A stretch of 64,000 bases of DNA from Salinibacterium sp. G-O1. Its GTDB lineage: Bacteria > Actinomycetota > Actinomycetes > Actinomycetales > Microbacteriaceae. The stretch is from contig NZ_JASISV010000001.1 in NCBI RefSeq assembly GCF_030063305.1, positions 992,001-1,056,000 of the forward strand, written 5' to 3'. The notes below the pieces were generated by a model. That model searched no databases. It was given only the letters and a program-made list of their open reading frames with translations, and was not told the origin of the DNA. The translations under genes were made by a program, and so were the position numbers. Position 1 is the stretch's first letter, and every line of letters starts with the position of its first letter. Positions 44,120 through 52,328 of the stretch are shown in pieces.

Positions 44120-44608
44120 GTGAGCTTGACTGGATTTGGACTATTCGACGTCAATGGCGACGGCGTCGGTGACAACGCGGCCATCGATCAGGATGGCGAC
44201 GGCTACCGAGAGACCCTTCTTTTTGACACGAACGGCGATGGGATCGCCGATGTCGTACGAACGGATACCGACCTCGACGGGATTACCGACACGGATTCCG
44301 TCGACAGGAACTTCGACGGCAACATCGACGCCGTCGGCATCGACCGCGACCACAATGGCATCTACGAGCGCATCGACGCTGACCAGAATTTTGATGGAGT
44401 GATTGACGCCGTGCTGAATGACGCGAACCAGGACGGCATCGCCGACCCGGCTCCGGAAAGCGTTATTGAGCCCTCCAGCGGCGGCTCCGGCAATCTCGTG
44501 ACTACGCTGCTCAAACTGCTCGAGAACCCCAACCTTGCTCCCGACCAGCGCGCGAAGATCGAGACGATGATCGAGCAGTACCACAGCATGTCCAGAACCT
44601 GGCTGTAG
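44120..44608 (+). CDS. Acidic protein of eight 13-residue Ca-binding-type repeats
   Basis: The protein has 162 residues from GTG 44120 with GAGAGGAG RBS. Residues 10-109 contain eight units of the pattern DxNxDGxxD beginning at residues 10, 23, 36, 49, 62, 75, 88 and 101, an exact 13-residue period. This is the EF-loop/dockerin/thrombospondin-type-3 calcium-binding signature. A C-terminal helical segment of about 45 residues follows (LLKLLENPNLAPDQRAKIE). There is no signal peptide. The related DxDxDGxxD repeats in the C39-like protein at 48724 and the matching promoter suggest the two act together. Function unknown. Confidence 0.85.
   Translation: MSLTGFGLFDVNGDGVGDNAAIDQDGDGYRETLLFDTNGDGIADVVRTDTDLDGITDTDSVDRNFDGNIDAVGIDRDHNGIYERIDADQNFDGVIDAVLNDANQDGIADPAPESVIEPSSGGSGNLVTTLLKLLENPNLAPDQRAKIETMIEQYHSMSRTWL
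44147..44458 (+). repeat. Eight tandem 39-nt units encoding DxNxDGxxD repeats
   Basis: The coding repeats have a strict 39-nt period with divergent DNA but conserved Asp/Asn/Gly codons, so they are selected at the protein level and not a recent DNA slippage. They form the body of the acidic protein. Confidence 0.8.
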
Positions 44609-44627
44609 TCATCCCGCGCTGTCGTCA

Positions 44628-46070
44628 CTACCGATTGGCGGCGTCGTGGTACCGATCTGCGATCAGCTGATAAGAGCGAACCATCACGCGATTCGCTTCC
44701 GCGAGCTCCGGGCTGCCCGCCAAAGCTGCACGGCCACGAGCGTCGCCCAGACACTCACGCGCCCTGACGAGAACATCGTGGTCGCTGGCAGAGCGACCGA
44801 GTCCGAGCCGGGCCCGGTCCGTTTTCTGTTGCATCAGAGTGTCGAGCATGACGAGGAGTTCGTCGTCGGGAAAACGGGCGGCGAGTCTCTCGCGAGCCTC
44901 AAGCTCACGGATCACATGGAGGGCAGGATCCAGTCGAGCCGCGTTGAGCAACTCGCCCAGCGCGGAGCGATGGGGACTCGTGCGGGCCGCGTCGGCGAGT
45001 GCCGCGACGGCGTTTGCGATGGAACGATGCGGGTGAGATCCCACGTATCGTGAGCGCAGGGCCCCCTCCAGCGCTGCCATCCCCGAGCGCTCCAACAGCC
45101 AGGCCGTGAGCGCAGCGGCACCATCTCGAGCTATGGTTCGCCCGTGCCGAAGACCGTAGCCGCGGAACATCGTAACCACGCGAGAGATGGCTGCGGCATC
45201 CATATCAGGTATGTCGAGGATGCCGTCCTCAAGATCCCGCGCATCATCGTCGTCGAGATGGGCGAGGCCCGCGAGAACTGCAGCATCCGATTCACGCACT
45301 TCGCCGGTGCGCGCAGCCTCGCCCATGCGACCCGCGATCGGGATCACCGCGCTCACGTGCGCCGCGTGTTCGGTGCCGATCTGATCAGCGGTTTCGGCGG
45401 CGACCGAGATGGGGTCACGTGGCCCCCACGCGCCAGCGCCGAACCGGTCGGCATTCGAGAGCACACCGATCGCTTCGGCCGCGTCGGCCGAGCCGCCTGA
45501 GGCCTCCCGAAACGCCGTCATGAACGAGATGTCGTCGGCCTTCTCGATCTTCTTGAACACGTAGATGATTGCGTCGGCCTGCCGCGCGGCCTCGCCGCCG
45601 AGAATCGCCCGGCGGGTTGCCTCGTCATTTTCGCGTGTCGTTGTTGAGAGCCCTGGGGTGTCGATGAGGGTGTAGTCCTGCAATGCGGCTGCCTGGAGAT
45701 AGACGACGGCGTGCGACACCGAGTCGAGGGGCACACCGAGATCTTCGGGCAGCGCCCCCGCGAACTGTACGGGCCGCACCGTGCCGTCGCGCAGCACGAG
45801 CTCGGCCGAATCGGGCATGCCGTATCGATACCAGGTCACGATGCGTGTGCATTCCGCGTCGTTGGTGGGAGCCACCTTCGCACCGATGAGCGCGTTCACG
45901 AGAGTCGACTTGCCCGCCTTGACGCGGCCCACGATAGCGAGCTTGGGGGGTTCGAGTGATTCACGTACAGCCGCTGTGATGTGCGTAAGCTCGGTGCCCG
46001 CCACGCGTTCCATGTCGTCACATAAGTGCATTATCCGCAGACCAGCAGGGCTCGAGATATGCGACGCCAT
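44628..46070 (-). CDS. IniC-like dynamin-family GTPase
   Basis: The protein has 480 residues from ATG 46070, chosen because AGGAGGG lies 8 nt upstream; a longer in-frame start at 46094 lies before that RBS. G1 is GRVKAGKSTLVNAL at residues 48-61, switch I Thr is in the ECTRIVTWY region and G3 is IDTPGL at 136-141. It has a helical C-terminal half without the hydrophobic paddle of its partner. The layout resembles mycobacterial IniC (493 aa), a bacterial dynamin-like protein. Last gene of the six-gene operon, 74 bp after the Hsp70 gene. Probably a membrane-associated GTPase acting with the second dynamin at 49969. Confidence 0.85.
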   Translation of the reverse strand: MASHISSPAGLRIMHLCDDMERVAGTELTHITAAVRESLEPPKLAIVGRVKAGKSTLVNALIGAKVAPTNDAECTRIVTWYRYGMPDSAELVLRDGTVRPVQFAGALPEDLGVPLDSVSHAVVYLQAAALQDYTLIDTPGLSTTTRENDEATRRAILGGEAARQADAIIYVFKKIEKADDISFMTAFREASGGSADAAEAIGVLSNADRFGAGAWGPRDPISVAAETADQIGTEHAAHVSAVIPIAGRMGEAARTGEVRESDAAVLAGLAHLDDDDARDLEDGILDIPDMDAAAISRVVTMFRGYGLRHGRTIARDGAAALTAWLLERSGMAALEGALRSRYVGSHPHRSIANAVAALADAARTSPHRSALGELLNAARLDPALHVIRELEARERLAARFPDDELLVMLDTLMQQKTDRARLGLGRSASDHDVLVRARECLGDARGRAALAGSPELAEANRVMVRSYQLIADRYHDAANR

Positions 46071-46144
46071 CTCAGCTACCCTCCTGACACCCACTGTGCC
46101 GACTTCTCGACTCTAGCGCGGGCCGATCGCCGTCGGACTTGCCT

Positions 46145-48169
46145 TTAGGGAGTGCTCGAGTCGATCGCGGATTGCAGCCACACCTCCAGTCGGGAAACCG
46201 CCTCGGTGTGGTCTGCCTCGTTCTGCGTCGTGGTGAAATCTGTGTAGAACGCGATACTGAACGGTATTGACGCGTAGGCGTGAATCGTCATTCGATTCGT
46301 CGAGGTTTCTCCCGTGGATGTTCCGCTCCATGTTGTTCCGAGGCTGGCATCGTCGGCCAGCGCAAATCGATCGAAAGTCCGGGTGGGGCCTGCCGCCGCA
46401 ATGCCATCCCAGAACGAGTACGCCTCATCAGGATTATCGAATCTGTCGATGAAGACCACGACGTCGGGCAGATCGCTCCACTCGCAGGTCAGGGATTCCC
46501 TGATGGGATCGAACGGGTCGCCGACCGTGCAGTCCGGCGCTTCGACCCCGGTTGCGGTCGGGAATGCCCACAGCAGGGCACCCGTTCCCACCAGCTCGGG
46601 GCAATTCGCGGGAGCAGGCGCGGAACTGCCATCCCAGCACTGTGCCGTGGGTGGAGGGTCGGACGTCCGTGTTGCAGTGGGCGTGGGTGTGGGTGTCCGG
46701 ACGGGACCCGCGCTTCCGGCCGCGATGGCGACGATGACTACTCCGGCGAAGATTGCCATCAGCAGCAGACCGCCGATGATGGGCAGGGCGAGGAGTGGAC
46801 CCTTGTACCAGGGGCGTCGCGGCGCAAAGGCGGGAGTAGGAAGTGGTTCCCCGGCCGGCCCGGGCATCTCCGGGGGCGGTGGCGCGGTCAGATCGGATCC
46901 ACCGGGGGGAGGCGGCAGGACCGGCACTTCCGGGGGCGCGGCAACTGGGGGTGCGGCATCCTGGGTTTCGGCAGCTGGGGTCTCGGCAGCTGTGGGTGCA
47001 GTGTCCGGCGGCGCAGCATCCTGGTTCTCGGCAACCAAGGTCGCGGCAACCGGGATCACCACCTCGGCGATCTCGCCGACTGCCTGCGGCGGTGCCGAGA
47101 GTGCTCCCTCGGCCACGACAAGCTTGGGATCGTGCAGCTTGGCTGGCGAGGTCCCCATCAACTTGGTGATCGCGTCGATGATGGCGGGGGTGCGGGAGGC
47201 ACCCCCAGTCAGGTACACCAGCGTTGTGCCACTGCGCGATGCTCCGGCATCGTTGAGCACATCGGCGACGAGTCGGACGGCGCGTGCCACGTCGTCGGCG
47301 ATGATCGCCTCGTACTCGTCACGGGTGATGGAGACGACAGACTCACTGTCTCCGACCGAGATCGCAATGATGCTGTCGGCCCGCTCTGACAGTTCCTCCT
47401 TCGCCGTGCGGATGCTGTCGCGCAGGATGAGTCTGCCGCGCGGATCGGCGGGGTCGTGGAGACGCGCAAGGATGGCGTAGTCGTCCCGGCGTCCGAGTTG
47501 CTGAATCGTCCAGTCCCAGAGGCGCGCGTCGAAGTGGGTCCCACCCAGGACGTTGTCCCCGCCAGCGGCCAGCAGGGAGTAGTCGAACTCGCTGCCGTGT
47601 GGGTTCTTTTCGAGCACCGCGACGTCGCAGGTTCCGCCGCCGATGTCGACGACGGCCACACGGTCGAGTTCGTTCGGTGGGTTCTCCACGGCGTAGTAGT
47701 GCACGGCGGCGATAGGTTCAGACACCAGCACTATGCAGTCCGGCTCGAAGCCAGCCAGCTCCGCCGCACGACGCAGGGTGTCTTCCTGACCCTCCGTCCA
47801 CTCCTGCGGATGGGTGAGAATCACGCGGTCAGGCTCGCTCGGTCCCGCTACGTCATGGGCCTTGCTCTTGATTACGCGGAACACCTCGGCGACGAGCTCC
47901 GCGGGCTCGAACGACCTGTCACCAATGGTGACCGTGGATGAGCCGATGTCGCGTTTGGGTTCGCCCACGAACATCCGGGGGGCCAGACGCATGCGGGATA
48001 GCGCGGTGCGTCCGGTGACGAAACCATCGTCAGTGAGGAGAACCGCCGACGGCATTGACGTCGAGCTCGCGTCGAGTGAGATCGGCCGGGTCTTGCCGCC
48101 GATCGTGAATGCAGCGGCAGTGTTCGACGTTCCGAAGTCGATGGCGAGTGACCAGACCTGGCTGTTCAT
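46145..48169 (-). CDS. Membrane-spanning Hsp70-like protein without substrate-binding domain
   Basis: The 674-residue protein has an Hsp70 actin-like ATPase at residues 5-355: DFGTSN (11-16), VVDIGGGTCDVAVLE (173-187) and YLTGGASRTPAI (319-330). The peptide-binding beta domain and lid are missing. Instead a Pro/Ala linker (366-456, with repeated QDAAPP) leads to one transmembrane helix (458-485), a Thr/Pro linker and a C-terminal extracytoplasmic domain with paired Cys (CWDGSS and CTVGD). Its gene overlaps by 4 bases the GrpE-like gene, so the pair likely works as Hsp70 and exchange factor. Unusual architecture; role unknown. Confidence 0.85.
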   Translation of the reverse strand: MNSQVWSLAIDFGTSNTAAAFTIGGKTRPISLDASSTSMPSAVLLTDDGFVTGRTALSRMRLAPRMFVGEPKRDIGSSTVTIGDRSFEPAELVAEVFRVIKSKAHDVAGPSEPDRVILTHPQEWTEGQEDTLRRAAELAGFEPDCIVLVSEPIAAVHYYAVENPPNELDRVAVVDIGGGTCDVAVLEKNPHGSEFDYSLLAAGGDNVLGGTHFDARLWDWTIQQLGRRDDYAILARLHDPADPRGRLILRDSIRTAKEELSERADSIIAISVGDSESVVSITRDEYEAIIADDVARAVRLVADVLNDAGASRSGTTLVYLTGGASRTPAIIDAITKLMGTSPAKLHDPKLVVAEGALSAPPQAVGEIAEVVIPVAATLVAENQDAAPPDTAPTAAETPAAETQDAAPPVAAPPEVPVLPPPPGGSDLTAPPPPEMPGPAGEPLPTPAFAPRRPWYKGPLLALPIIGGLLLMAIFAGVVIVAIAAGSAGPVRTPTPTPTATRTSDPPPTAQCWDGSSAPAPANCPELVGTGALLWAFPTATGVEAPDCTVGDPFDPIRESLTCEWSDLPDVVVFIDRFDNPDEAYSFWDGIAAAGPTRTFDRFALADDASLGTTWSGTSTGETSTNRMTIHAYASIPFSIAFYTDFTTTQNEADHTEAVSRLEVWLQSAIDSSTP

Positions 48170-48696
48170 CGGAGCACCGACACTGTCACATCGGCGGGCC
48201 GGAGCAGAGCACCGTCATGCTCCCAGCCCTTGCGAACGACGCTGACTATGCGCTCGTGCTGAGCTGCCGTGTCAGTTGGTTCCGTTGAAGCGACCGTGTG
48301 ATGTGTCGACTCGAAGGGTTCGCCGACGATGGCGGGAACCGCCTGAACGCCGAGGTAGCGAAGCACGCGTTCGGTCTGAGTAGCGACCGCCGGTGAGGTC
48401 GCCAGATCGGCGAGGTCGATGAGCCTGTCGACGAGGCCCATGTCGAGGCCAGGGGGAGGCGGGGGCTCGGATGCTCGTGTCGCCGCAGAGCGGGCCCGAT
48501 GCTCAGCGGATTCCTTCTCGGCGCGAACCGCGCGCAGCCGTGAGACGGTGGTGCGCCACAAGAGCAGGAACACCACCACCAGCACAGCCAGGAGAACCAG
48601 TACGGCGAGTACCGCCGGCACGAGAAAATCGAACTGGGGCGGTACCGTCGACAGTTCGTCGCAGACGTCTGTCGTTATGTCGCAATTGTTGGTCAC
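48166..48696 (-). CDS. Membrane-anchored GrpE-like protein
   Basis: The 176-residue protein starts at GTG with CAGGAGA RBS. A short outside segment with two Cys (5 and 12) precedes one transmembrane helix at 24-47. A charged coiled-coil-like stretch follows (50-72), then a Pro linker, and then residues 115-176, which read like the GrpE head: GVQAVPAIVGEPFESTHHTVA and RIVSVVRKGWEHDGALLRPA. That is the GrpE pattern V..VLRPGY...G.LLRPA.V. GrpE releases ADP from Hsp70. Coupled by overlap to the Hsp70 gene, strongly suggesting a dedicated pair. Homology is by eye. Confidence 0.75.
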   Translation of the reverse strand: MTNNCDITTDVCDELSTVPPQFDFLVPAVLAVLVLLAVLVVVFLLLWRTTVSRLRAVRAEKESAEHRARSAATRASEPPPPPGLDMGLVDRLIDLADLATSPAVATQTERVLRYLGVQAVPAIVGEPFESTHHTVASTEPTDTAAQHERIVSVVRKGWEHDGALLRPADVTVSVLR

Positions 48697-48723
48697 GGTG
48701 TCTCCTGGCTGCCGGGTTTTTGT

Positions 48724-49899
48724 TTACTTCGAGACCGATCGGACCACGGCGCCAGCGGCAATCAGCACTGGCAGTAGTACGAACGGGTGGGTGCGAACGA
48801 AGTCGAGCGGCCCCTCGGTCTGTTCCGGCAGGGTGAGCGGGGTGGTGTCCGCCGCAGCGCCGATGGGGGCAACGGCTGGCTGGCCGTCGGTCGGTTCGTC
48901 CTGTGGGATGCCGTTGGCGTCGCGGAACTCTTCGGCGGTCTGGTCGCACACGACCATGGAGTTGCCGGAGTCTGCCCAGGCGTCCATGAACACGTCGAGC
49001 GGAACCTCCATGGCGGCGCCATCCGGTGTTCCGGTGTCGTTGAGGTACACGATGCCGTTCTGGGTGTCGATCCCCGTCACAGTAACCGCATGGTCGGGCA
49101 GGTCGTCCTCCACCTCGGGGGCTTTGCCGTCCTGGTCGTCCCATACTTCGCTGCTGTCGATGGCGACGATGATGGCGCGGTCCTCGCCCAGGTACTCGAT
49201 GAGGTCGTTGACTGTACCTTCGTCGGCGTGCGCGGGGATGCCGAGGGCGTTCAAGACGGTCACTGCTCCCTCGACCGTCATCGATGGGCCGGAACCGGTG
49301 GGGTCTGGAGCCCAGCCATGCACCTGATTGACGAGGCTGATGAACTCGAGATCGGTGTACTGCTCTCCGGTGTAGAAGGTGGCGATCACCGCGATGCTTG
49401 CCGGCATGCATGAGCCGTCAAACGCCTGCTGGAACCAGTCGAGACCGCGGCTCGCAGGGTCACCCACGAGTTGTCCGTCGGTGACCTGTGGGCCGTCGTA
49501 GCCCCCATCGGCCGGGATGTCGTCGGTCGCCGGCCAGAACGCATTGACAAGTTCGGCGAGCTGTGGTGCTCCCTCCTGCAATTCTTCGCGCGTCACGTGA
49601 GTTCCCTCGGGATCGGTATCCGTCTTGAGGAGGAATCCATCGCCGTCCGGGACGACCACGACGTCGACGAGACCGTCGCCATCGGTGTCGAACTGGAGAA
49701 CATCGGCGACGTCGTCACTGTCGGTGTCGATTACGGCGACGACGACACCGCTGTCGAGTGTCCACCACATGCCGTCGACGACTCCGTCGTGGTTGTAGTC
49801 GATGTCGCCGCTATCGAAGTCGTCCTGGGTGACGGGAGCCTGAGTGGGGTCCTGCGTTGCGGTGAGTCCGGCGCTGTCGTCCGGGAAGGTGGTGTCCAT
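48724..49899 (-). CDS. Tail-anchored C39/papain-like protein with Ca-type repeats
   Basis: The 391-residue protein has AAGGA RBS 8 nt before ATG. The N-terminal acidic region carries DYNHDGVVD (34-42), DTDSDDVAD (58-66) and DTDGDGLVD (71-79), the last two 13 residues apart as in the neighbour at 44120. The central domain has Q157-Q158, Cys164 in DGSCMPAS, His270 in PDHAVTV and Asp288 in LNDTG, the order expected of C39/papain-fold peptidases. A hydrophobic tail (about 373-387) would anchor it. There is no N-terminal signal, so the protease-like domain is probably cytoplasmic. Activity unproven. Confidence 0.78.
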   Translation of the reverse strand: MDTTFPDDSAGLTATQDPTQAPVTQDDFDSGDIDYNHDGVVDGMWWTLDSGVVVAVIDTDSDDVADVLQFDTDGDGLVDVVVVPDGDGFLLKTDTDPEGTHVTREELQEGAPQLAELVNAFWPATDDIPADGGYDGPQVTDGQLVGDPASRGLDWFQQAFDGSCMPASIAVIATFYTGEQYTDLEFISLVNQVHGWAPDPTGSGPSMTVEGAVTVLNALGIPAHADEGTVNDLIEYLGEDRAIIVAIDSSEVWDDQDGKAPEVEDDLPDHAVTVTGIDTQNGIVYLNDTGTPDGAAMEVPLDVFMDAWADSGNSMVVCDQTAEEFRDANGIPQDEPTDGQPAVAPIGAAADTTPLTLPEQTEGPLDFVRTHPFVLLPVLIAAGAVVRSVSK

Positions 49900-49968
49900 T
49901 GGTCAAGTCCTTACTCGTGAGTGGGTGGTACAGGGTTGGATGGCGCCCGCCGTCGAAATGTTCCCGGA

Positions 49969-51801
49969 TCACCGCCCAAGCAGGCGCTGCATCTCGGCAT
50001 TGCCGCTCATCAGTTGCTCGTTGATCGCCTCGATCTTGAAGGTGAGCTCCTTCAACATGTCGTCGCGCTGTTCTTCTGTCCCCTTATTGGCCGAGCGGGC
50101 GAGCTTGACCTGCTTGTTCAGTTCAGTGATGGTGCGGCTGAGTTCACGTTCGAAGATGATCTCCACCTCGGGAACGAACTCGATGAGATAGCTCTCGAAC
50201 TGGGCAGCCAAATCCGCCTGCATCGACTGCACGGTTTCGCGCAAGTGTGCGCTCAGATCCGACTTGCGCTGCTGCGCCCCCCTAGCGAATAGGTTGAGGG
50301 CGATCATGGCGCCGGCACCGACCACTCCGAAGCCGGGAAGCAAGCCGCTGAGGATATTGAATCCCGTGTAGCCGGAGAACATCACACCGATGTCGATGGG
50401 TGCGCCGGCTGTCGTCGCTGCTGGGTTGAGCTGCGAAAGTGAGGCCTTGCGGATCGCATCTTTGTTCTCGAGGATCTCGTCCGAAAAGTCACTGAGTCCG
50501 CTCTCCCGGAACAGGTCGGCGATGACGCTCGAGATGCGCTGGTCCATGAGCAAGGACAGGTCATCGATGATGACGTTCGCGTCGGCATGCATATCGAGGG
50601 TCATCCGTTGGTGATCCTCTTTCAGGATGCCCATGCGTTTATGTGAAATCACCTCCGACCACTTCTTTGAGAAAGCGGTGAGCTGATCGCGGATTTCATC
50701 CGTGATGCCGGCGCGCAATCTGCGGAAGTCGCGATTGAGGTACTGGCGCCATGTCTTGCGGTCTGATTCCAGATCTTGAATCCGCAGGAGCTCGCTCTCC
50801 AGATCGGAGAGTCCCTGCGTTCCGACCATCAGAGCCTCCACCTCCTTCGTGACGTTGGAGAACACGAAGTCAAGTAGTGCCTGGGTGCTGCGAATGGCGT
50901 GAACGACGGGTAGGCGGTCAGCGATGGCGAGGCGCGCTGCGAGGGCGTCAACAAGGTCGTCGATATGGCTGGACGCTCGTCGGCGCGCTGCGCGCTCCGG
51001 CTCCGTTGTTTGGCTTGCCTGAAGCGCTCGATAAGCCGAGACGCCTACGACGTCGATGTCGGCGTATCGCGCGTCTTCGGCGAGCAGGATCCGCTGATTC
51101 TCTTCGACGACGTCCTGCCACCCCGCCGTGAGGTCAATCTGATTGACAGCCACCACGATCGCCTCGACGTGATTCGCACACTCGGCAAGAAAGTCGAGTT
51201 CTGGGCGTGTGATCCTCCCGCTCGCATCGGTGACCAGCAGCAGCACGCTCGCGCGCTCGGAATGCTTGATTGCGAGTCTCGCGTGCGCGGGGTTGAGCCC
51301 CCCGGTCCCCGGTGTGTCGGTCAACACAATGCCGGGCAGGCTTGGATTATCCGCCGAAATCACGACGCCGAGTGGCGGATCGCCGTCGGGGGAGACCAGG
51401 GCGTGACTCCCGACGCACACCCAGTCGTGCAGTTCCGTGTTCGGGATCTCCACGGGCGAGCCGGCGATGAACTCTACGCGCGCTCTGCCCACTGGCAACG
51501 TATCCGTTGGAGGAACGAAGTTCAGATACGTGCCTGTCGTCTCGCCGTCCCCGACGGGCGACAGGTCGGGAGATCCCAGCAGGGCATTGACGAGTGTGCT
51601 CTTGCCCGTGCTCACCTCCCCGACGACGACGACCGAGTGCAGTCCCGTCTCACCATCGATCATTCGACGGGTTATCGCCACCATCTCGTCGCGATAGCCA
51701 TTGGCGTTGAGGATGTCGCGCGCGCCCCGAAGCACCTCCCGGCCGTGCAGGACGCGACCGCTGGTGACGGGGCCGACCTCGGCAGTGTCAGGGGGAATCA
51801 T
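49969..51801 (-). CDS. IniA-like dynamin-family GTPase
   Basis: The protein has 610 residues from ATG 51801 (ATG 51813 is an alternative; a longer frame reading into the acidic-protein gene is rejected). G1 is GEVSTGKST (61-69), G3 DTPGTGG (162-168) and G4 NQID (220-223). A long helical stalk follows, with a hydrophobic segment at about 468-504 (FSGYTGFNILSGLL then GFGVVGAGAMIAL) like the membrane paddle of IniA and BDLPs. The C-terminus is a coiled coil. Mycobacterial IniA is 640 aa. It probably binds and remodels the cell membrane. The gene overlaps the upstream acidic-protein gene. Confidence 0.88.
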   Translation of the reverse strand: MIPPDTAEVGPVTSGRVLHGREVLRGARDILNANGYRDEMVAITRRMIDGETGLHSVVVVGEVSTGKSTLVNALLGSPDLSPVGDGETTGTYLNFVPPTDTLPVGRARVEFIAGSPVEIPNTELHDWVCVGSHALVSPDGDPPLGVVISADNPSLPGIVLTDTPGTGGLNPAHARLAIKHSERASVLLLVTDASGRITRPELDFLAECANHVEAIVVAVNQIDLTAGWQDVVEENQRILLAEDARYADIDVVGVSAYRALQASQTTEPERAARRRASSHIDDLVDALAARLAIADRLPVVHAIRSTQALLDFVFSNVTKEVEALMVGTQGLSDLESELLRIQDLESDRKTWRQYLNRDFRRLRAGITDEIRDQLTAFSKKWSEVISHKRMGILKEDHQRMTLDMHADANVIIDDLSLLMDQRISSVIADLFRESGLSDFSDEILENKDAIRKASLSQLNPAATTAGAPIDIGVMFSGYTGFNILSGLLPGFGVVGAGAMIALNLFARGAQQRKSDLSAHLRETVQSMQADLAAQFESYLIEFVPEVEIIFERELSRTITELNKQVKLARSANKGTEEQRDDMLKELTFKIEAINEQLMSGNAEMQRLLGR

Positions 51802-52111
51802 CGTGTCCTGCATCAAGTCCGGGGTCGTGGTGCGGATCGGGCTCGTAGCCCAGCGGGTCCAGACCGCCGTCCTCGAATATCGAGGGATGCGCCCCATCAT
51901 TCTGGTGGTCCAGTTCGCCCAGCGGGTGGTCCCCGAATCCGTCATCCTCGACGCCCGCGGAGTCATCGGGGAGCAACTCGGCTGCGGAAGCATCTGGTGC
52001 CGCATCGAGGGTGGCCTGCATGAGTCGCTCCCACACGCCATCGGGCAGGGACGGTGGTACGCCCAGCACGGGCTCGTCGTTGTCGTGGTCGCCAGCTGGC
52101 TGGTCACTCAT
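51788..52111 (-). CDS. Small acidic protein, first gene of the dynamin operon
   Basis: The protein has 107 residues from ATG 52111 with a GGGGGG stretch as a poor RBS. It is extremely acidic and rich in Asp, Gly and His (e.g. HQNDGAHPSIFEDGG and YEPDPHHDPGLDAGHDD). A single amphipathic stretch near residues 20-40 (PDGVWERLMQATLDAA) could be a docking helix. No family is recognised, and there is no signal or membrane segment. It overlaps the IniA-like start by 14 bp (26 bp if that begins at 51813), so it is coupled to it. Coding is supported by biased codon use and by conserved-looking acid composition. Confidence 0.65.
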   Translation of the reverse strand: MSDQPAGDHDNDEPVLGVPPSLPDGVWERLMQATLDAAPDASAAELLPDDSAGVEDDGFGDHPLGELDHQNDGAHPSIFEDGGLDPLGYEPDPHHDPGLDAGHDDSP

Positions 52112-52166
52112 GGTCAAATACCCCCCGGGTTCGCGAGCGATGAGCTGAAATACTCCGCCACGACAC

Positions 52167-52196
52167 TCTGATGCAGGGATTGAGCGAAAAGTTCCC
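52167..52196 (-). promoter_or_regulatory. ECF-sigma-like promoter of the dynamin/Hsp70 operon
   Basis: On the minus strand, GGGAACTTTTCG (52196-52185), 7 nt, CCTGCATCA-G-AG. The -35/-10 spacing is identical to the block at 44047-44079. It lies 57 nt upstream of the ATG at 52111 and 130 bp from the divergent ECF sigma gene. Recognition by that sigma factor is inference. Confidence 0.65.
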
Positions 52197-52328
52197 GCGC
52201 GCGAAAAGAATCTCCCCGCTGAGGCAAAACTGAGGGGTGCATTTGAAGCAGCAATGAACTAACGTGTCGAATATTGGCTCGTTTACGCCCGCCCGAGGCG
52301 CACCAGCCACCCCGCCGAAGGGAGCCCC

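Noticed and set aside
44147-44458. Regular 39-nt repeats as a CRISPR or DNA satellite
   Set aside because: The repeats are conserved only at the protein level, lie inside a gene and have no spacers.
51814-52107. 98-codon N-terminal extension of the IniA-like dynamin
   Set aside because: Ser/Thr/Arg-rich shadow of the acidic-protein gene in another frame; the dynamin fold begins after residue 20 from 51801.
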